The notes below the pieces were generated by a model. That model had not been told where the DNA came from. It worked only from the letters and a program-made list of their open reading frames with translations, and ran no database searches. Below, piece by piece: positions 26,605-35,621 of a DNA stretch of 64,000 nt; position 1 is the stretch's first letter; each line of letters begins with the position of its first letter. Made by a program: the position numbers and the translations under genes. Origin of the DNA: JAAZKA01 sp034926225 (GTDB taxonomy: Bacteria > Bacillota > Clostridia > Oscillospirales > QAMX01); contig JAYFRF010000001.1 of NCBI GenBank assembly GCA_034926225.1, positions 124,001-188,000 of the forward strand. The letters are read 5' to 3'.

Positions 26605-27423
26605 TTACCAACCCAGCGACTTCAAATAGTCTCTGCTTTGCTTTGCGGCGTCGATGGAAGCCTGCGTGTAGCTTTGATCCTGCTCGACGACGACATACTC
26701 CGCGTTCGTTTCGGTCACGGCCGCAAGAATTGCAGGAAAATCCTGCACGCCGGAGCCTACGGGACGGAACTCAAACTTCTGCGGCTCGCCCGCGGCTTCC
26801 GACTTGATGCCGATCAGCTCGTACATATGCGCGGACTTCTCGCCGACATAGTCCTTTAAGTGGATGACCGGCGCGCGATTCGCGTACTTTTTCAAATACT
26901 CAACCGGACTTGCGCCGCCGACACGCACCCAGCAGACATCCAGCTCGGTTGCGAGATACTTTGGGTCGATCGTGTCGTACATATAATCAAGGGCGTAACG
27001 GCCATCCGCAACCTTCGTGAATTCGAAGTCGTGGTTGTGATACAAAAGTTGCATCCCGACCGCATGAGCCGCCGCACCAATGGCCGCGATATCGGCAAGT
27101 GTCTTATCAAATGCCGGCGTCCCGTAGCGCTCTTCCTCCGGCAGATACGGGATAACGACATACTTGCAGTCAAGCTTTTTATATTCCGCAAGCGTTTCCC
27201 TGATCTTGCCTTCGAATTCCGCAAGCGCCACATGCGCGCTGACGGCCTTCAATCCGGCGGCATCCAGCTCCGCCTTCAGCTCATCCGCCGTCACGCCGCA
27301 AAGGCCCGCCGGCTCGACGCAGTCATATCCGGCAGCCTTCACCGCACGCAGCGTGCCGGGAAGGTCCTGCGCAATCATGTCGCGTACAGTGTAAAGTTGT
27401 AAAGCAACGGGCACGGTTTTCAT
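26605..27423 (-). CDS. Sugar phosphate isomerase/epimerase (xylose isomerase-like TIM barrel)
   Basis: A 272-residue AP-endonuclease-2/xylose isomerase-like barrel protein. Recognisable strands include LQLYTVRDM, GYDCVEPAG, YVVIPYLPEE, LLYHNHDFEF (His/Glu region), TELDVCWVRVGG and the C-terminal EYVVVEQDQS, where Glu, Asp and His residues bind a divalent metal. Such proteins isomerise or epimerise ketoses, inositols and related sugars; exact substrate is unknown. GAGGAGG precedes the ATG. It begins 24 bases after ileS on the same strand, so it is probably partly co-transcribed with a tRNA synthetase, an odd pairing. Confidence 0.87.
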   Translation of the reverse strand: MKTVPVALQLYTVRDMIAQDLPGTLRAVKAAGYDCVEPAGLCGVTADELKAELDAAGLKAVSAHVALAEFEGKIRETLAEYKKLDCKYVVIPYLPEEERYGTPAFDKTLADIAAIGAAAHAVGMQLLYHNHDFEFTKVADGRYALDYMYDTIDPKYLATELDVCWVRVGGASPVEYLKKYANRAPVIHLKDYVGEKSAHMYELIGIKSEAAGEPQKFEFRPVGSGVQDFPAILAAVTETNAEYVVVEQDQSYTQASIDAAKQSRDYLKSLGW

Positions 27424-27447
27424 GGATACTACCTCCTCAAAATAATG

Positions 27448-30400
27448 TCAAACAGTTTCCATTTCCACCGCAACGTCGGCATTCCCGGCGGTCACGGTCT
27501 TTTGATTTGCATAACCCTTCGGCTCCAGCGCAGTTTCATCCGCCAGCGTTTCGGATGCCAGCGTATCCCGGTACTTCTCCAGTACGTCGGACACAACCGC
27601 GTCGGCAGTGCTCAGCGACAGACGGATATGCTGTTCCACACGGAAGCCAAACTCACGGCGCAGCACCTGACACTGCCGTAAAAGCTCACGGTACGTGCCT
27701 TCCGCAAGTAAGCCTTCGTCCAGCGAGGTATCCAGTGCAACCGTCAAGTCGTTTTCAGACGTAATGGCAATATGCGCAAGAGGCTTCTCATTAACAATGA
27801 ACAGCTCCGGCGAAAGCGCATTCTCATACCCAGGCACGCGGACCGCGCCGGCATCATACGACGCAACAACGGCTTCCTGATCCGCCGTGTCAAGCAGATT
27901 TTTGACTTTCTGCAGATCACCCTTCAATGCCGCGCCCGCTTTCTTGAAGTTCAGCGTCAGATAACGGGACTGCAGGCTGCCCGCGTTATCGAGGAACGCA
28001 AGCTCCTTGACGTTTAATTCGTCGCAGAGTACGCCACGATATGGTTCCACCGCTGCACGATCCGCTTCGGATAATATCACATAGAAGGTACGCAGCGGCT
28101 GCTTGACCTTGAGGGAGCGCTCGTTGCGTAGCTTCAAGCCCATATTGATCAACGTTCTCGCTTTTTCCGTGTCGGCAAGCAGACTCTCTCCGCCGACGTT
28201 CTCGCATTTCGGGAAGTCGGACAGATGCACGGATAACTCCGCGGACGCATCCAGCGGGCGGATGATGTCCTGCCACACGCGCTCGGTCATAAACGGTACG
28301 ATCGGCGCCATCATCTGCGTCATCTTGCGGATAACCTTGAACAGACAGTAGAACGCCGTACGGTCGCCATCCCAGAAGCGACGGCGGTTGATGCGGACAT
28401 ACCAGTTCGATACGTCGTCCACCAGCAGCTCAAACGCCTTGACAACGGAAGCGGAATCAAAATCCTCATAAAAATCCGTAATTTCACGTACCGCGGCATC
28501 AAGACGCGCCAGCAGCCACCGGTCTGTCAACGTCAGCGTCGCTTCCTCCACCGGCGCCATTACGTCCGGATGCTCCAGAGAGGCGTAGGTGTCAAAGAAG
28601 GTGCAGATGTTCCAGTAGCCAAGGAGCTTTCTTCTGGCTTCGTCGCCGAGATTGAAGCCAAACCGCACGTCGGTATTGATATTCGCACCTGCGTAGAGGT
28701 AACGAACGGCGTCGGCGCCGATCTTCTCGGCCGCCTCATCAAAGCGGATCATAAAGCCGGTTTTTGAGAACTTCGTACCGTCCTCCGCAACCACGGAGTA
28801 GTACGTCAGCGCGCGTTTATACGGTGCTTTACCGGTTAAAGTCACGCTCATAAAGAGCATCGAGTAGAACCACAACCGGATCTGCTCGCGCATTTCCGTA
28901 ATCCAGTCCGCCGGGTAGTATTTATTCCACATCTCGCGATTCGAGAAGTACCCCAGCGTCGAAAACGGTACAATACCGGCGTCCAGCCACACGTCGCCGA
29001 CCTCTTTAATGCGGTGGACATGCCTGCCGCACTTCGGGCAGACGATCTCGACCTCATCCACCCACGGACGGTGCATTTCGGGCAGCGCATCCACCTTCGC
29101 GGGGTCGACGGTAAGCTCGCGCAGCTCTTGCTTCGAGCCGACCACTGTCAGATGCCCGCATTCGCAGGGGTAAAACGGCAGCGGCAATCCGTAGTAACGC
29201 TTACGGGAGATATTCCAGTCGCCCATATTGGTCAGCCAGTCCACCATACGCTTCCCACCGTAATTCGGCTGCCACTGGACGGAGTTCGCCGCTTCGATCA
29301 ACGCGGGTTTGGCCTCCTCCGTACGGATATACCACTCACGCACCAAGCGGAACAACACCGGCGTCTTGCAGCGCCAGCAAACCGGATACGAGTGCGTGAT
29401 CGGATGTGTCTTTACAAGCTTTGAAAGCTCATCAAGCTTCGCAAACACCTCATCCGGCACTTCCGACGCAAGTTTTCCGGTCAGGAAATCGTAGTTGTCA
29501 AAAAATCGGCCGTTTTCATCCACCGGGTTAATCGACGGCAAGCCGATCGACTGACCCAGCGCATAGTCCTCGGCGCCGCAGCCAGGCGCGATATGGACGA
29601 CGCCGGAGCCTTCGTCCGCAGCTACCTCGTCCCACGCGACGACCTTATGCGCGTCCTCGATCTCCTTCTGGCACGCAAGGAACGGGAATACTGACTCATA
29701 CGCAAGCCCGACAAGCTCCGCTCCCTTGAAGCTGCCGATGACTTCCTTTTTCTGCTCGAGCTGCTTCATCGCTGTCTTCGCCAGAACGATCGGACGCGCA
29801 AAGCCCTCTACTTTTACTAAGAGGTAGTCAAGCTCGGGATTTACCGCGAGTGCGACGTTTGCGGACAGTGTCCACGGCGTCGTCGTCCAAACGAGGATGT
29901 CGAAGTCGCGGTCGATCACACGAACCTTGAAGAACACCGCCGTATGCGTCAGATCCTTATACGAACCCGTCATCTCATGTTCGGACAACGATGTCCCGCA
30001 GCGCGGACACCACGGCATCGGACGATTCTCCGGTGCAATCCAGCCCTTCTCGTTGCAAACCTTTAAAAAGTGCCAGATGCCTCCGATATTCTCATCGGTG
30101 TGCGTAAAGTAAGAATTGTCCCAGTCCATCCACTGCCCCAGGCGCTTGGATTGCTCCGTAATGATGCCGGAAAACTTCTTGATCCGTTCCTCGCACTTCA
30201 GGGTAAACTTATCCATCCCATAAGCTTCGATATCCTTTTTGTCTTTAAAGCCAAGCTCCTTCTCGACCTCGACCTCAACCCACAATCCTTGCGTATCAAA
30301 GCCGTTGCGATAATGGCACTCATGCCCCGTCATCGCCTTGTAGCGCAGAAAGGTGTCCTTAATCGTGCGGCCCCATGCATGGTGAATGCCCATCGGGTTA

Positions 30401-30540
30401 TTCGCCGTAATCGGACCGTCCAGGAATCGGAACGGCTCTTTTCCGGCATTCTTCTCATTACGCTTATGGACGCAATCGTTCTCCTCCCAAAACTTGAGAA
30501 TCTCATGCTCCTGCTCGATAAAATTAGGTTTCGGATTCAT
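27448..30540 (-). CDS. ileS: Isoleucine-tRNA ligase with swapped HIGH motif
   Basis: A 1030-residue class I synthetase charging tRNA-Ile. The N-terminus runs into FLDGPITANNPMGIHHAWGRT: where class I enzymes carry HxGH, this protein has G51-I-H53-H54, the inverted GxHH arrangement described for some type 2 IleRS enzymes that tolerate very high mupirocin. The KMSKS loop is also altered, to K590-F-S-K-T. The CP1 editing domain (about 200-390, VWTTTPWTLSANVALAV), anticodon-binding domain (about 690-830) and C-terminal extension are all present, and the CxxC pairs WCPRCG and VCPKCG are visible. GGAGG precedes the ATG. Expression is controlled by an upstream T-box. Confidence 0.96.
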   Translation of the reverse strand: MNPKPNFIEQEHEILKFWEENDCVHKRNEKNAGKEPFRFLDGPITANNPMGIHHAWGRTIKDTFLRYKAMTGHECHYRNGFDTQGLWVEVEVEKELGFKDKKDIEAYGMDKFTLKCEERIKKFSGIITEQSKRLGQWMDWDNSYFTHTDENIGGIWHFLKVCNEKGWIAPENRPMPWCPRCGTSLSEHEMTGSYKDLTHTAVFFKVRVIDRDFDILVWTTTPWTLSANVALAVNPELDYLLVKVEGFARPIVLAKTAMKQLEQKKEVIGSFKGAELVGLAYESVFPFLACQKEIEDAHKVVAWDEVAADEGSGVVHIAPGCGAEDYALGQSIGLPSINPVDENGRFFDNYDFLTGKLASEVPDEVFAKLDELSKLVKTHPITHSYPVCWRCKTPVLFRLVREWYIRTEEAKPALIEAANSVQWQPNYGGKRMVDWLTNMGDWNISRKRYYGLPLPFYPCECGHLTVVGSKQELRELTVDPAKVDALPEMHRPWVDEVEIVCPKCGRHVHRIKEVGDVWLDAGIVPFSTLGYFSNREMWNKYYPADWITEMREQIRLWFYSMLFMSVTLTGKAPYKRALTYYSVVAEDGTKFSKTGFMIRFDEAAEKIGADAVRYLYAGANINTDVRFGFNLGDEARRKLLGYWNICTFFDTYASLEHPDVMAPVEEATLTLTDRWLLARLDAAVREITDFYEDFDSASVVKAFELLVDDVSNWYVRINRRRFWDGDRTAFYCLFKVIRKMTQMMAPIVPFMTERVWQDIIRPLDASAELSVHLSDFPKCENVGGESLLADTEKARTLINMGLKLRNERSLKVKQPLRTFYVILSEADRAAVEPYRGVLCDELNVKELAFLDNAGSLQSRYLTLNFKKAGAALKGDLQKVKNLLDTADQEAVVASYDAGAVRVPGYENALSPELFIVNEKPLAHIAITSENDLTVALDTSLDEGLLAEGTYRELLRQCQVLRREFGFRVEQHIRLSLSTADAVVSDVLEKYRDTLASETLADETALEPKGYANQKTVTAGNADVAVEMETV

Positions 30541-30611
30541 GTGTTACCTCCGCAGTTATATCGTTATGCCGTCGTATGCATACGACGGCTGGAATCTCAC
30601 AGTCTGCACAC

Positions 30612-30876
30612 AAAAAAGTCTCGTCCCAACAAAAAGGGACGAGACATACGCTCGCAAACCACCCGTTTTTCGCACCGATCCTCTTTCGGATGATGCGTGC
30701 GTCCTCTAACGGCGGCGTACCGCCGGCTCTTACTGCCGCGTTCAGAGCCGGAGCTCGGGAGGGATGCGTACGCGGAAGTCTCAAGGCTGCTCAGGGTTTC
30801 ACCATGTCCCCGATGCTCTCTGCTGTCCCTTATGCTTACCAGCGTCGTGTGTCTCCGTCTTTGCTTTTCTGATATA
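30612..30876 (-). promoter_or_regulatory. T-box riboswitch leader of ileS
   Basis: The reverse-strand leader contains, in order, a stem I region with the GGTGAAA apical type loop, a CCGGCTC/GAGCCGG stem with an AGTA turn, a GGCGG/CCGCC hairpin and a CGCAC/GTGCG stem. The T-box itself reads GGGTGGTTTGCGAGC (30650-30670 region), with TGGT fitting the A73-CCA end of tRNA-Ile. The terminator GTCTCGTCCC/GGGACGAGAC with six U follows; AAAAACGGG can instead pair with CCCTTTTT as antiterminator. Uncharged tRNA-Ile would thus allow read-through. I could not assign the specifier codon with confidence; an ATC occurs at 30763-30765. Confidence 0.82.
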
Positions 30877-30883
30877 TAATTAT

Positions 30884-30912
30884 AGTATAGCACATCTTAT
30901 TTCTTTTGTAAA
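30884..30912 (-). promoter_or_regulatory. Promoter of the ileS leader
   Basis: Reverse strand: TTTACA, 17-base spacer, TATACT. The predicted start of the leader RNA is near 30876, about 335 bases before the ileS ATG. Confidence 0.75.
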
Positions 30913-30973
30913 CACAAAATTCACCGATTTTCCGCAAAATTATGAAGGTGATATAATGATGTGCGACAAAAAT

Positions 30974-30998
30974 TTTACATAGGCATGGCCTATGTAAA
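30974..30998. terminator. Perfect hairpin at the base-composition boundary
   Basis: TTTACATAGGC and GCCTATGTAAA form an 11-bp perfect stem with a 3-base loop. No T-run follows on the forward strand; on the reverse strand TTTT follows. It lies where sequence changes from G+C-rich to more A/T-rich. Confidence 0.45.
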
Positions 30999-31235
30999 GG
31001 TTAAGTAGCTGAGACAAAATCGAAAGGCAGGCGCCATCCTATATTCCAAAGATACTATAATACAGATCATGCGGTTTACGCAAGTTTTTTGTATAACAAG
31101 TACATCCTGTGACTCATGAGTTGACGCGGCAGTAAATGGTGTTTTTTCAGCGACTATAGTCACTTTTAGTTTAGGAGTATCATCTGACTACTTACTCCTC
31201 CAAGAGCATTTCTATCACAGATTCATTTTGTGCTA
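30999..31235. other. Unassigned intergenic stretch
   Basis: I see no gene, promoter pair or repeat of the A-E family here. No frame shows a plausible start with a ribosome site. It may be remnant sequence separating the ileS unit from the following reverse-strand block. Confidence 0.5.
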
Positions 31236-31940
31236 TTATGAATTTTCAGGAATTAAAATACCACCATGGTAGCAATAATAAGCTTTTGCTTTCAGTGACA
31301 ATAATATTTCCATAGATTTTGCAGCTTGTTCAAAATCTAAAGTAAACTGGGGGTTAGCAATTACTGGTTTACCATCCTCAAGGGCAATTGCGTCACCTGT
31401 TATGATAATAGAATCCTTTTCCATGAAAAGCGAAATATGACCGGGAGTATGACCTGGGGTCGCAAGGATACTACATCCTTCACACCAATCCATATGATCT
31501 CCGTCATGCAGAAAAGAATCTACCTCAACTGGCTCAACCCGACGCAGCATATCACAAAACGCCTTTCCGAAACTCTGTTGCTCAGGCAGAAGAGTCTTTT
31601 GCATTTCCTCAGCCTGACGCAACCTCAACGGTTTTTCCTGAGCGGAAATGAAGGGCGCCTCTATATTGGAAGCGTGTATTTTTATATGCGGATTTAATCT
31701 TTTAAGTGCAGCAGCCGCACCCATATGGTCATGATCATGATGGGTCAGAACAAGGCCGGTTAACTGGCTTACCGACAATTCGTGTTTTTGAAGTTCCTTT
31801 TCTAGAATTGAAATTGATCCGATAAACCCGCAATCGACAAGAATGATGTTTTGACTATCTAAAAGTAAAGTTGGATAAACCGTATTCTCGGTATTGCCGA
31901 ATGGCATTGTTATTGGGAAATTTATAATCTTGTGTTCCAT
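31236..31940 (-). CDS. MBL-fold metallo-hydrolase
   Basis: A 234-residue metallo-beta-lactamase fold protein of the glyoxalase II-like branch. The metal motif reads THHDHDHMG at 66-74, a variant in which Asp replaces the second His of HxHxDH; this variant is common among clostridial members. GHTPGHISLF (about 168) and the final YYCYHGG supply further His ligands. The likely activity is hydrolysis of a thioester or lactone-type bond, but no substrate can be named. AAGGGGA precedes the ATG at a long 14-base distance. The gene stands alone between ileS and the MoxR block and is more A/T-rich than the genes to its left. Confidence 0.85.
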   Translation of the reverse strand: MEHKIINFPITMPFGNTENTVYPTLLLDSQNIILVDCGFIGSISILEKELQKHELSVSQLTGLVLTHHDHDHMGAAAALKRLNPHIKIHASNIEAPFISAQEKPLRLRQAEEMQKTLLPEQQSFGKAFCDMLRRVEPVEVDSFLHDGDHMDWCEGCSILATPGHTPGHISLFMEKDSIIITGDAIALEDGKPVIANPQFTLDFEQAAKSMEILLSLKAKAYYCYHGGILIPENS

Positions 31941-32086
31941 AATAGTTTAGTGTTCCCCTTATTTTAATAGCTATAATATGTAGTCTAAGTCGATTATGAA
32001 TTCTTTTTGGCCCTGTATCAAACTTGTTATCTCGCACTCGATACTGTCACCAACATGGAACTATTCCTTGCCTATCGTGAATCGCT

Positions 32087-33436
32087 TTATCGAAGCTTCG
32101 GCCCCCGTTCCCATGTATCCTTAATTTTTTCCACCTCCCCGTTCAACGGTATCTGGTCTCCGTAGCGGGTTTTCTCGTAAAGGAAGGTGATCTGCTCGAT
32201 CGCAGCGCAATCTTTGTCGCCGCCGAGCCTTGCCAGCGCTTTTTTCAGAATCTCCCTCGTCGTGTCGGAGTTCTGTAGCTTAACGTCTCTTTCGCACAGC
32301 TTGATTATTAATATCCGATAAGCGATCCGCACCAGCTTCACCGGATCATGTTCATCTTTTATAAGACGCAGAAGCTCTGCAAGCGTTTGTTCTTTGATCG
32401 ATGCACGGTTTTTCGGTAATTCTGGGCAGATTTCAACCGTATCATAGAATTCCTGTTCTTTCTGAACCGATTTATCTGCGCGGCTTACGAAGAGACCGGC
32501 GAGCCACGCAAAAAGTCGCCGGAGTATACTTCTCATAGCTGTTCCCGTTTTGATAAGCAACCAGTAAAATACACATAGTACGGCGATACTGCCGAAAAAA
32601 TACTGTAGAAAAACGACCCACGGATAGGATGAAGGATGCGGATCCATTGGCATGAAGCCGAAACCTTCTTCCACCGTCCCGCTCTCCCGATTCCTGAACA
32701 GCAAACTCAGCAGCCAGAGAACGAACCGTACCAGCGCGTTTATGCCATCCATCAGCAAGCATGCCAAAGACCATATCTGTTTTCTAAAAGCGACGGTTCC
32801 GACGATAAATAAAAACAGACCGGACGCGGTGATAAGCCCCGTTCGCATTATCCTCTTTCGAACTTCCGGCAGCTCGACTCCTCGAGAAGTAAAAATATCG
32901 CACGTTTGTATCAGCCATTGCCGGAAGATCGAAAACAGAATAAACAAGATGGTGAGAATCGTCAGCAAATTCTCTAGTATCCTCGCGTTCGGGCATAATT
33001 CAGAAAAAAGCAGGGCGCCGGCGACGAGAAAAAGACCAGGCCAAAGACGGCCGAATCTCTCAATGAAAGGGCTTTCAAACCTTGTCAGAGCACCCAATAT
33101 GAAAAACAAACCGCCTTTTACCGTCAGCGCCATGTATAACGCTGAAATTGCCGGATGGCCTGACGCCAATAAGCCGTCGGCATAAGGGAGTGTCATCCGC
33201 CAGGCGGCGAGCATCGCGCCGAGTAAACCGATAAACAGCACTGCCCGAAGAACGGGGACGGACGGTTTTATGCACAGAAAGGCGGTGCCGTATCCTGCTG
33301 AAAATAACGCCAGATATATCCAGACGAATTCCTGTATATAAGCAGCTCCCACAAAAATGGTAACCGCTTGAATGACGGCGCAACCACAGCAAAATAGAGC
33401 ACCAAAAAGGCAGACCGACTGCAACCGTTTCATCAT
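32087..33436 (-). CDS. Multi-pass membrane protein with C-terminal DUF4129-type domain
   Basis: A 449-residue membrane protein. The N-terminal ~180 residues hold about six hydrophobic segments, another two or three occur around 205-300, and the last ~120 residues (LVRIAYRILIIKLCERDV, DTTREILKKALARLGG, FLYEKTRYGDQ) resemble the DUF4129 domain that typically follows transglutaminase-like or MoxR/DUF58 systems. Its ATG overlaps the DUF58 stop as ATGA. In other bacteria this trio assembles with an AAA+ chaperone in envelope or peptidoglycan functions. No enzyme motif is seen, so a structural or substrate-binding membrane role is inferred. Confidence 0.75.
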   Translation of the reverse strand: MMKRLQSVCLFGALFCCGCAVIQAVTIFVGAAYIQEFVWIYLALFSAGYGTAFLCIKPSVPVLRAVLFIGLLGAMLAAWRMTLPYADGLLASGHPAISALYMALTVKGGLFFILGALTRFESPFIERFGRLWPGLFLVAGALLFSELCPNARILENLLTILTILFILFSIFRQWLIQTCDIFTSRGVELPEVRKRIMRTGLITASGLFLFIVGTVAFRKQIWSLACLLMDGINALVRFVLWLLSLLFRNRESGTVEEGFGFMPMDPHPSSYPWVVFLQYFFGSIAVLCVFYWLLIKTGTAMRSILRRLFAWLAGLFVSRADKSVQKEQEFYDTVEICPELPKNRASIKEQTLAELLRLIKDEHDPVKLVRIAYRILIIKLCERDVKLQNSDTTREILKKALARLGGDKDCAAIEQITFLYEKTRYGDQIPLNGEVEKIKDTWERGPKLR

Positions 33437-34560
33437 AACTTGATGTCCTCATCCAGAACGTAAACGGACGCCAACTGATATAATTCGACCGGTATGACGC
33501 AAGCCTTTGTAAACACAAAACGGATCCGCGCGGTACTTTTCCTTATATCCCAAACCGCGTCTTGAAGCGCGGAACCGGCATACGACGTGATTACAACCAA
33601 TTCAAGCCCTGCTGACTCACGCGAGAGCGCAAGAAGCAATTCTGTAAGCCCCACCTTTGCCTCCAGCCGTATCCGCGCTAAATCAGTCAGCAACTCCCGC
33701 ACGTGATTAAACCCGGACAGTACAGGAGATACAAAAATATCGTTGCCGTTTTCGGTCCGCCCGTTCGTCGCAAGGCCGATCATGACGCCTTCTGCCAGAG
33801 CTCTGCGAAACAGACCTGCGGCGACACGGATTCCCTTCTCCGCCGTTTCCGGATCTAGCACCTCGATCGACTCCGCTTCCCTCGAGCGAATATTTAAAAC
33901 GACGAGGACATTCGTATCAGTCGTATATTCGTTTTTCCGCGTCATCAGTTTGCCCGCTTCGGCCGTTGCGTTCCAGTGAATGCGGTTGAGCGGATCGGAG
34001 CTTTGATACTCCTTGGCTCCTGCCACTAAAAAGGGATCCTCCAGAATAAACCTTTGCATCGGCTGAGCGCCCGATACCGGACTCACAGGCTTCAACCACT
34101 TATCAGGCTCAAGGGATGCCGGATAAACGATTATTTCGGCATCGGTAGTGATAGGCGTCGATTTCAACGCGGGCAGCGCAAGCGCGCCACCGACCAACGA
34201 CACCTGCTTAATCGTAAAAACGCCCCGCTTCAGGCATCTGACTTTCCAGCGTCGCGTTATTTTCTCAAACCCGTGCAAAGTGAATGAACTGTCGACATAT
34301 CGTTTATCCTGCGCCACAACGGATCGGGTGCGGGCAAATTCCAGATAACGCGATGTGGGGATATGTACTTTCAACCATTGCAATGGGAGAGTCTTGCGGT
34401 TTTCTACCGTTTCCTCAAGCCAAAGCTCATCGCCTTCGGTAGCTTCTCTTAAACTGAATCCACACCGGTACCGGACGTTCTCCAGCGCATACCGCACAGT
34501 AAGCAGCCGGTACAGCCAAAAGACAAAAAAACTCGCGGCGAGAAGGGCGGCGGCCGTCAT
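33433..34560 (-). CDS. DUF58 domain protein
   Basis: A 375-residue protein with an N-terminal membrane anchor (residues 1-20, AALLAASFFVFWLY) and the DUF58 core: SDPLNRIHWNATAEAGKLMTRKNE around 195-220, then a von Willebrand A-like segment starting NVLVVLNIRSRE. The segment LELVVITSYAG is a further strand of this fold. DUF58 proteins are regular partners of MoxR AAA+ ATPases; vWA-like domains may bind metal and recruit targets. The start overlaps the moxR stop as ATGA and the stop overlaps the DUF4129 start, indicating translational coupling through all three. Confidence 0.9.
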   Translation of the reverse strand: MTAAALLAASFFVFWLYRLLTVRYALENVRYRCGFSLREATEGDELWLEETVENRKTLPLQWLKVHIPTSRYLEFARTRSVVAQDKRYVDSSFTLHGFEKITRRWKVRCLKRGVFTIKQVSLVGGALALPALKSTPITTDAEIIVYPASLEPDKWLKPVSPVSGAQPMQRFILEDPFLVAGAKEYQSSDPLNRIHWNATAEAGKLMTRKNEYTTDTNVLVVLNIRSREAESIEVLDPETAEKGIRVAAGLFRRALAEGVMIGLATNGRTENGNDIFVSPVLSGFNHVRELLTDLARIRLEAKVGLTELLLALSRESAGLELVVITSYAGSALQDAVWDIRKSTARIRFVFTKACVIPVELYQLASVYVLDEDIKL

Positions 34561-35621
34561 ACCGGTTCCTCCGCTTCCGGGGATTCAACGGGAGCCGCAA
34601 CTTTTTCCAATAATTCCGCGATTTTATTCTCGGCTACCGCCGTTTCTCCGGCAAAGGAATTCGTTCTGACAATGATTCTGTGCGATAGTACGGGAACGGC
34701 CAAATCCTTGATATCGTCCGGCGTGACATAAGCGCGTCCCCGGAAGCACGCCTGCACCTGAGCTGATTTCATCAACGCAAGGCTCCCTCGAGGACTGACA
34801 CCCAGTAATACCTTTTCATCCTCCCGTGTTTTTTCGATGATACGAAGGATATAATCCTTTACCGCGTGACAGACATGGATTTTTCTGAAAAGTGTCTGAA
34901 CCTGCGCCACCTCCTGAGCTGTCGCCGCGTTCTCCAGCGTGTCCAGAGGATTATCCTTCTCAAAACGGTCTAGAATGCTTCGGCTGTCGTCAAACGATGG
35001 GTATCCCATCCGCAGACGCATACAAAAACGATCGAGCTGCGCCTCCGGCAAAGGGAAGGTGCCATGAGTTTCAACGGGATTCTGCGTCGCGATGACAAAA
35101 AACGGAGTTGTGAGCGACCTAGACTCTCCGTCCACCGTCACCTGACATTCTTCCATACATTCGAGCAGACTTGCCTGCGTCCGGGGCGTCGCCCGGTTGA
35201 TTTCGTCAGCCAGCACGATATTAGCGAATAATGGTCCGGGGCGAAACACAAATTCCCCAAGTTTTAAATTATAAAAATTTATTCCCGTCAAATCGGATGG
35301 AAGCAGATCCGGTGTAAATTGAATCCTCTTATACCGGGCGTCCAATGATTTTGCGAGACTTCTTGCCAGAACTGTTTTACCTACACCCGGAACATCCTCC
35401 AGAAGCACATGCCCGCCGCAAAATAGACAAATAAGCACCTTTTCGATCACGTCGTCTTTGCCGGCGATGACATTTTTCATATTCGCCCCAATTTTTTCGC
35501 CTAATTCCCTGACTTGTTCGCAAGCCCGCTGCGCCTCGCAACTCAATACATAAGAGTTTTCGTTTTCCGCTGGCGCCGCGTCCGCGGCTCTAATTAAGGT
35601 TCGACTCTGTAAAGTCGTCAT
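34557..35621 (-). CDS. MoxR family AAA+ ATPase
   Basis: A 354-residue MoxR ATPase, a AAA+ chaperone thought to mature or insert cofactors into partner proteins. Walker A is DVPGVGKTVLA near 76-86, Walker B is VLADEINRATPRTQ near 138, sensor 1 is FFVIATQNPVET, and the lid contains GVSPRGSLALMKSAQ, all signature MoxR sequences. ATG at 35621 is preferred to one five codons upstream because it forms an ATGA overlap with the preceding stop and follows GGGGAG. It leads the MoxR-DUF58-DUF4129 set, which here is tied to an ABC transporter and a two-component system. Confidence 0.93.
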   Translation of the reverse strand: MTTLQSRTLIRAADAAPAENENSYVLSCEAQRACEQVRELGEKIGANMKNVIAGKDDVIEKVLICLFCGGHVLLEDVPGVGKTVLARSLAKSLDARYKRIQFTPDLLPSDLTGINFYNLKLGEFVFRPGPLFANIVLADEINRATPRTQASLLECMEECQVTVDGESRSLTTPFFVIATQNPVETHGTFPLPEAQLDRFCMRLRMGYPSFDDSRSILDRFEKDNPLDTLENAATAQEVAQVQTLFRKIHVCHAVKDYILRIIEKTREDEKVLLGVSPRGSLALMKSAQVQACFRGRAYVTPDDIKDLAVPVLSHRIIVRTNSFAGETAVAENKIAELLEKVAAPVESPEAEEPV

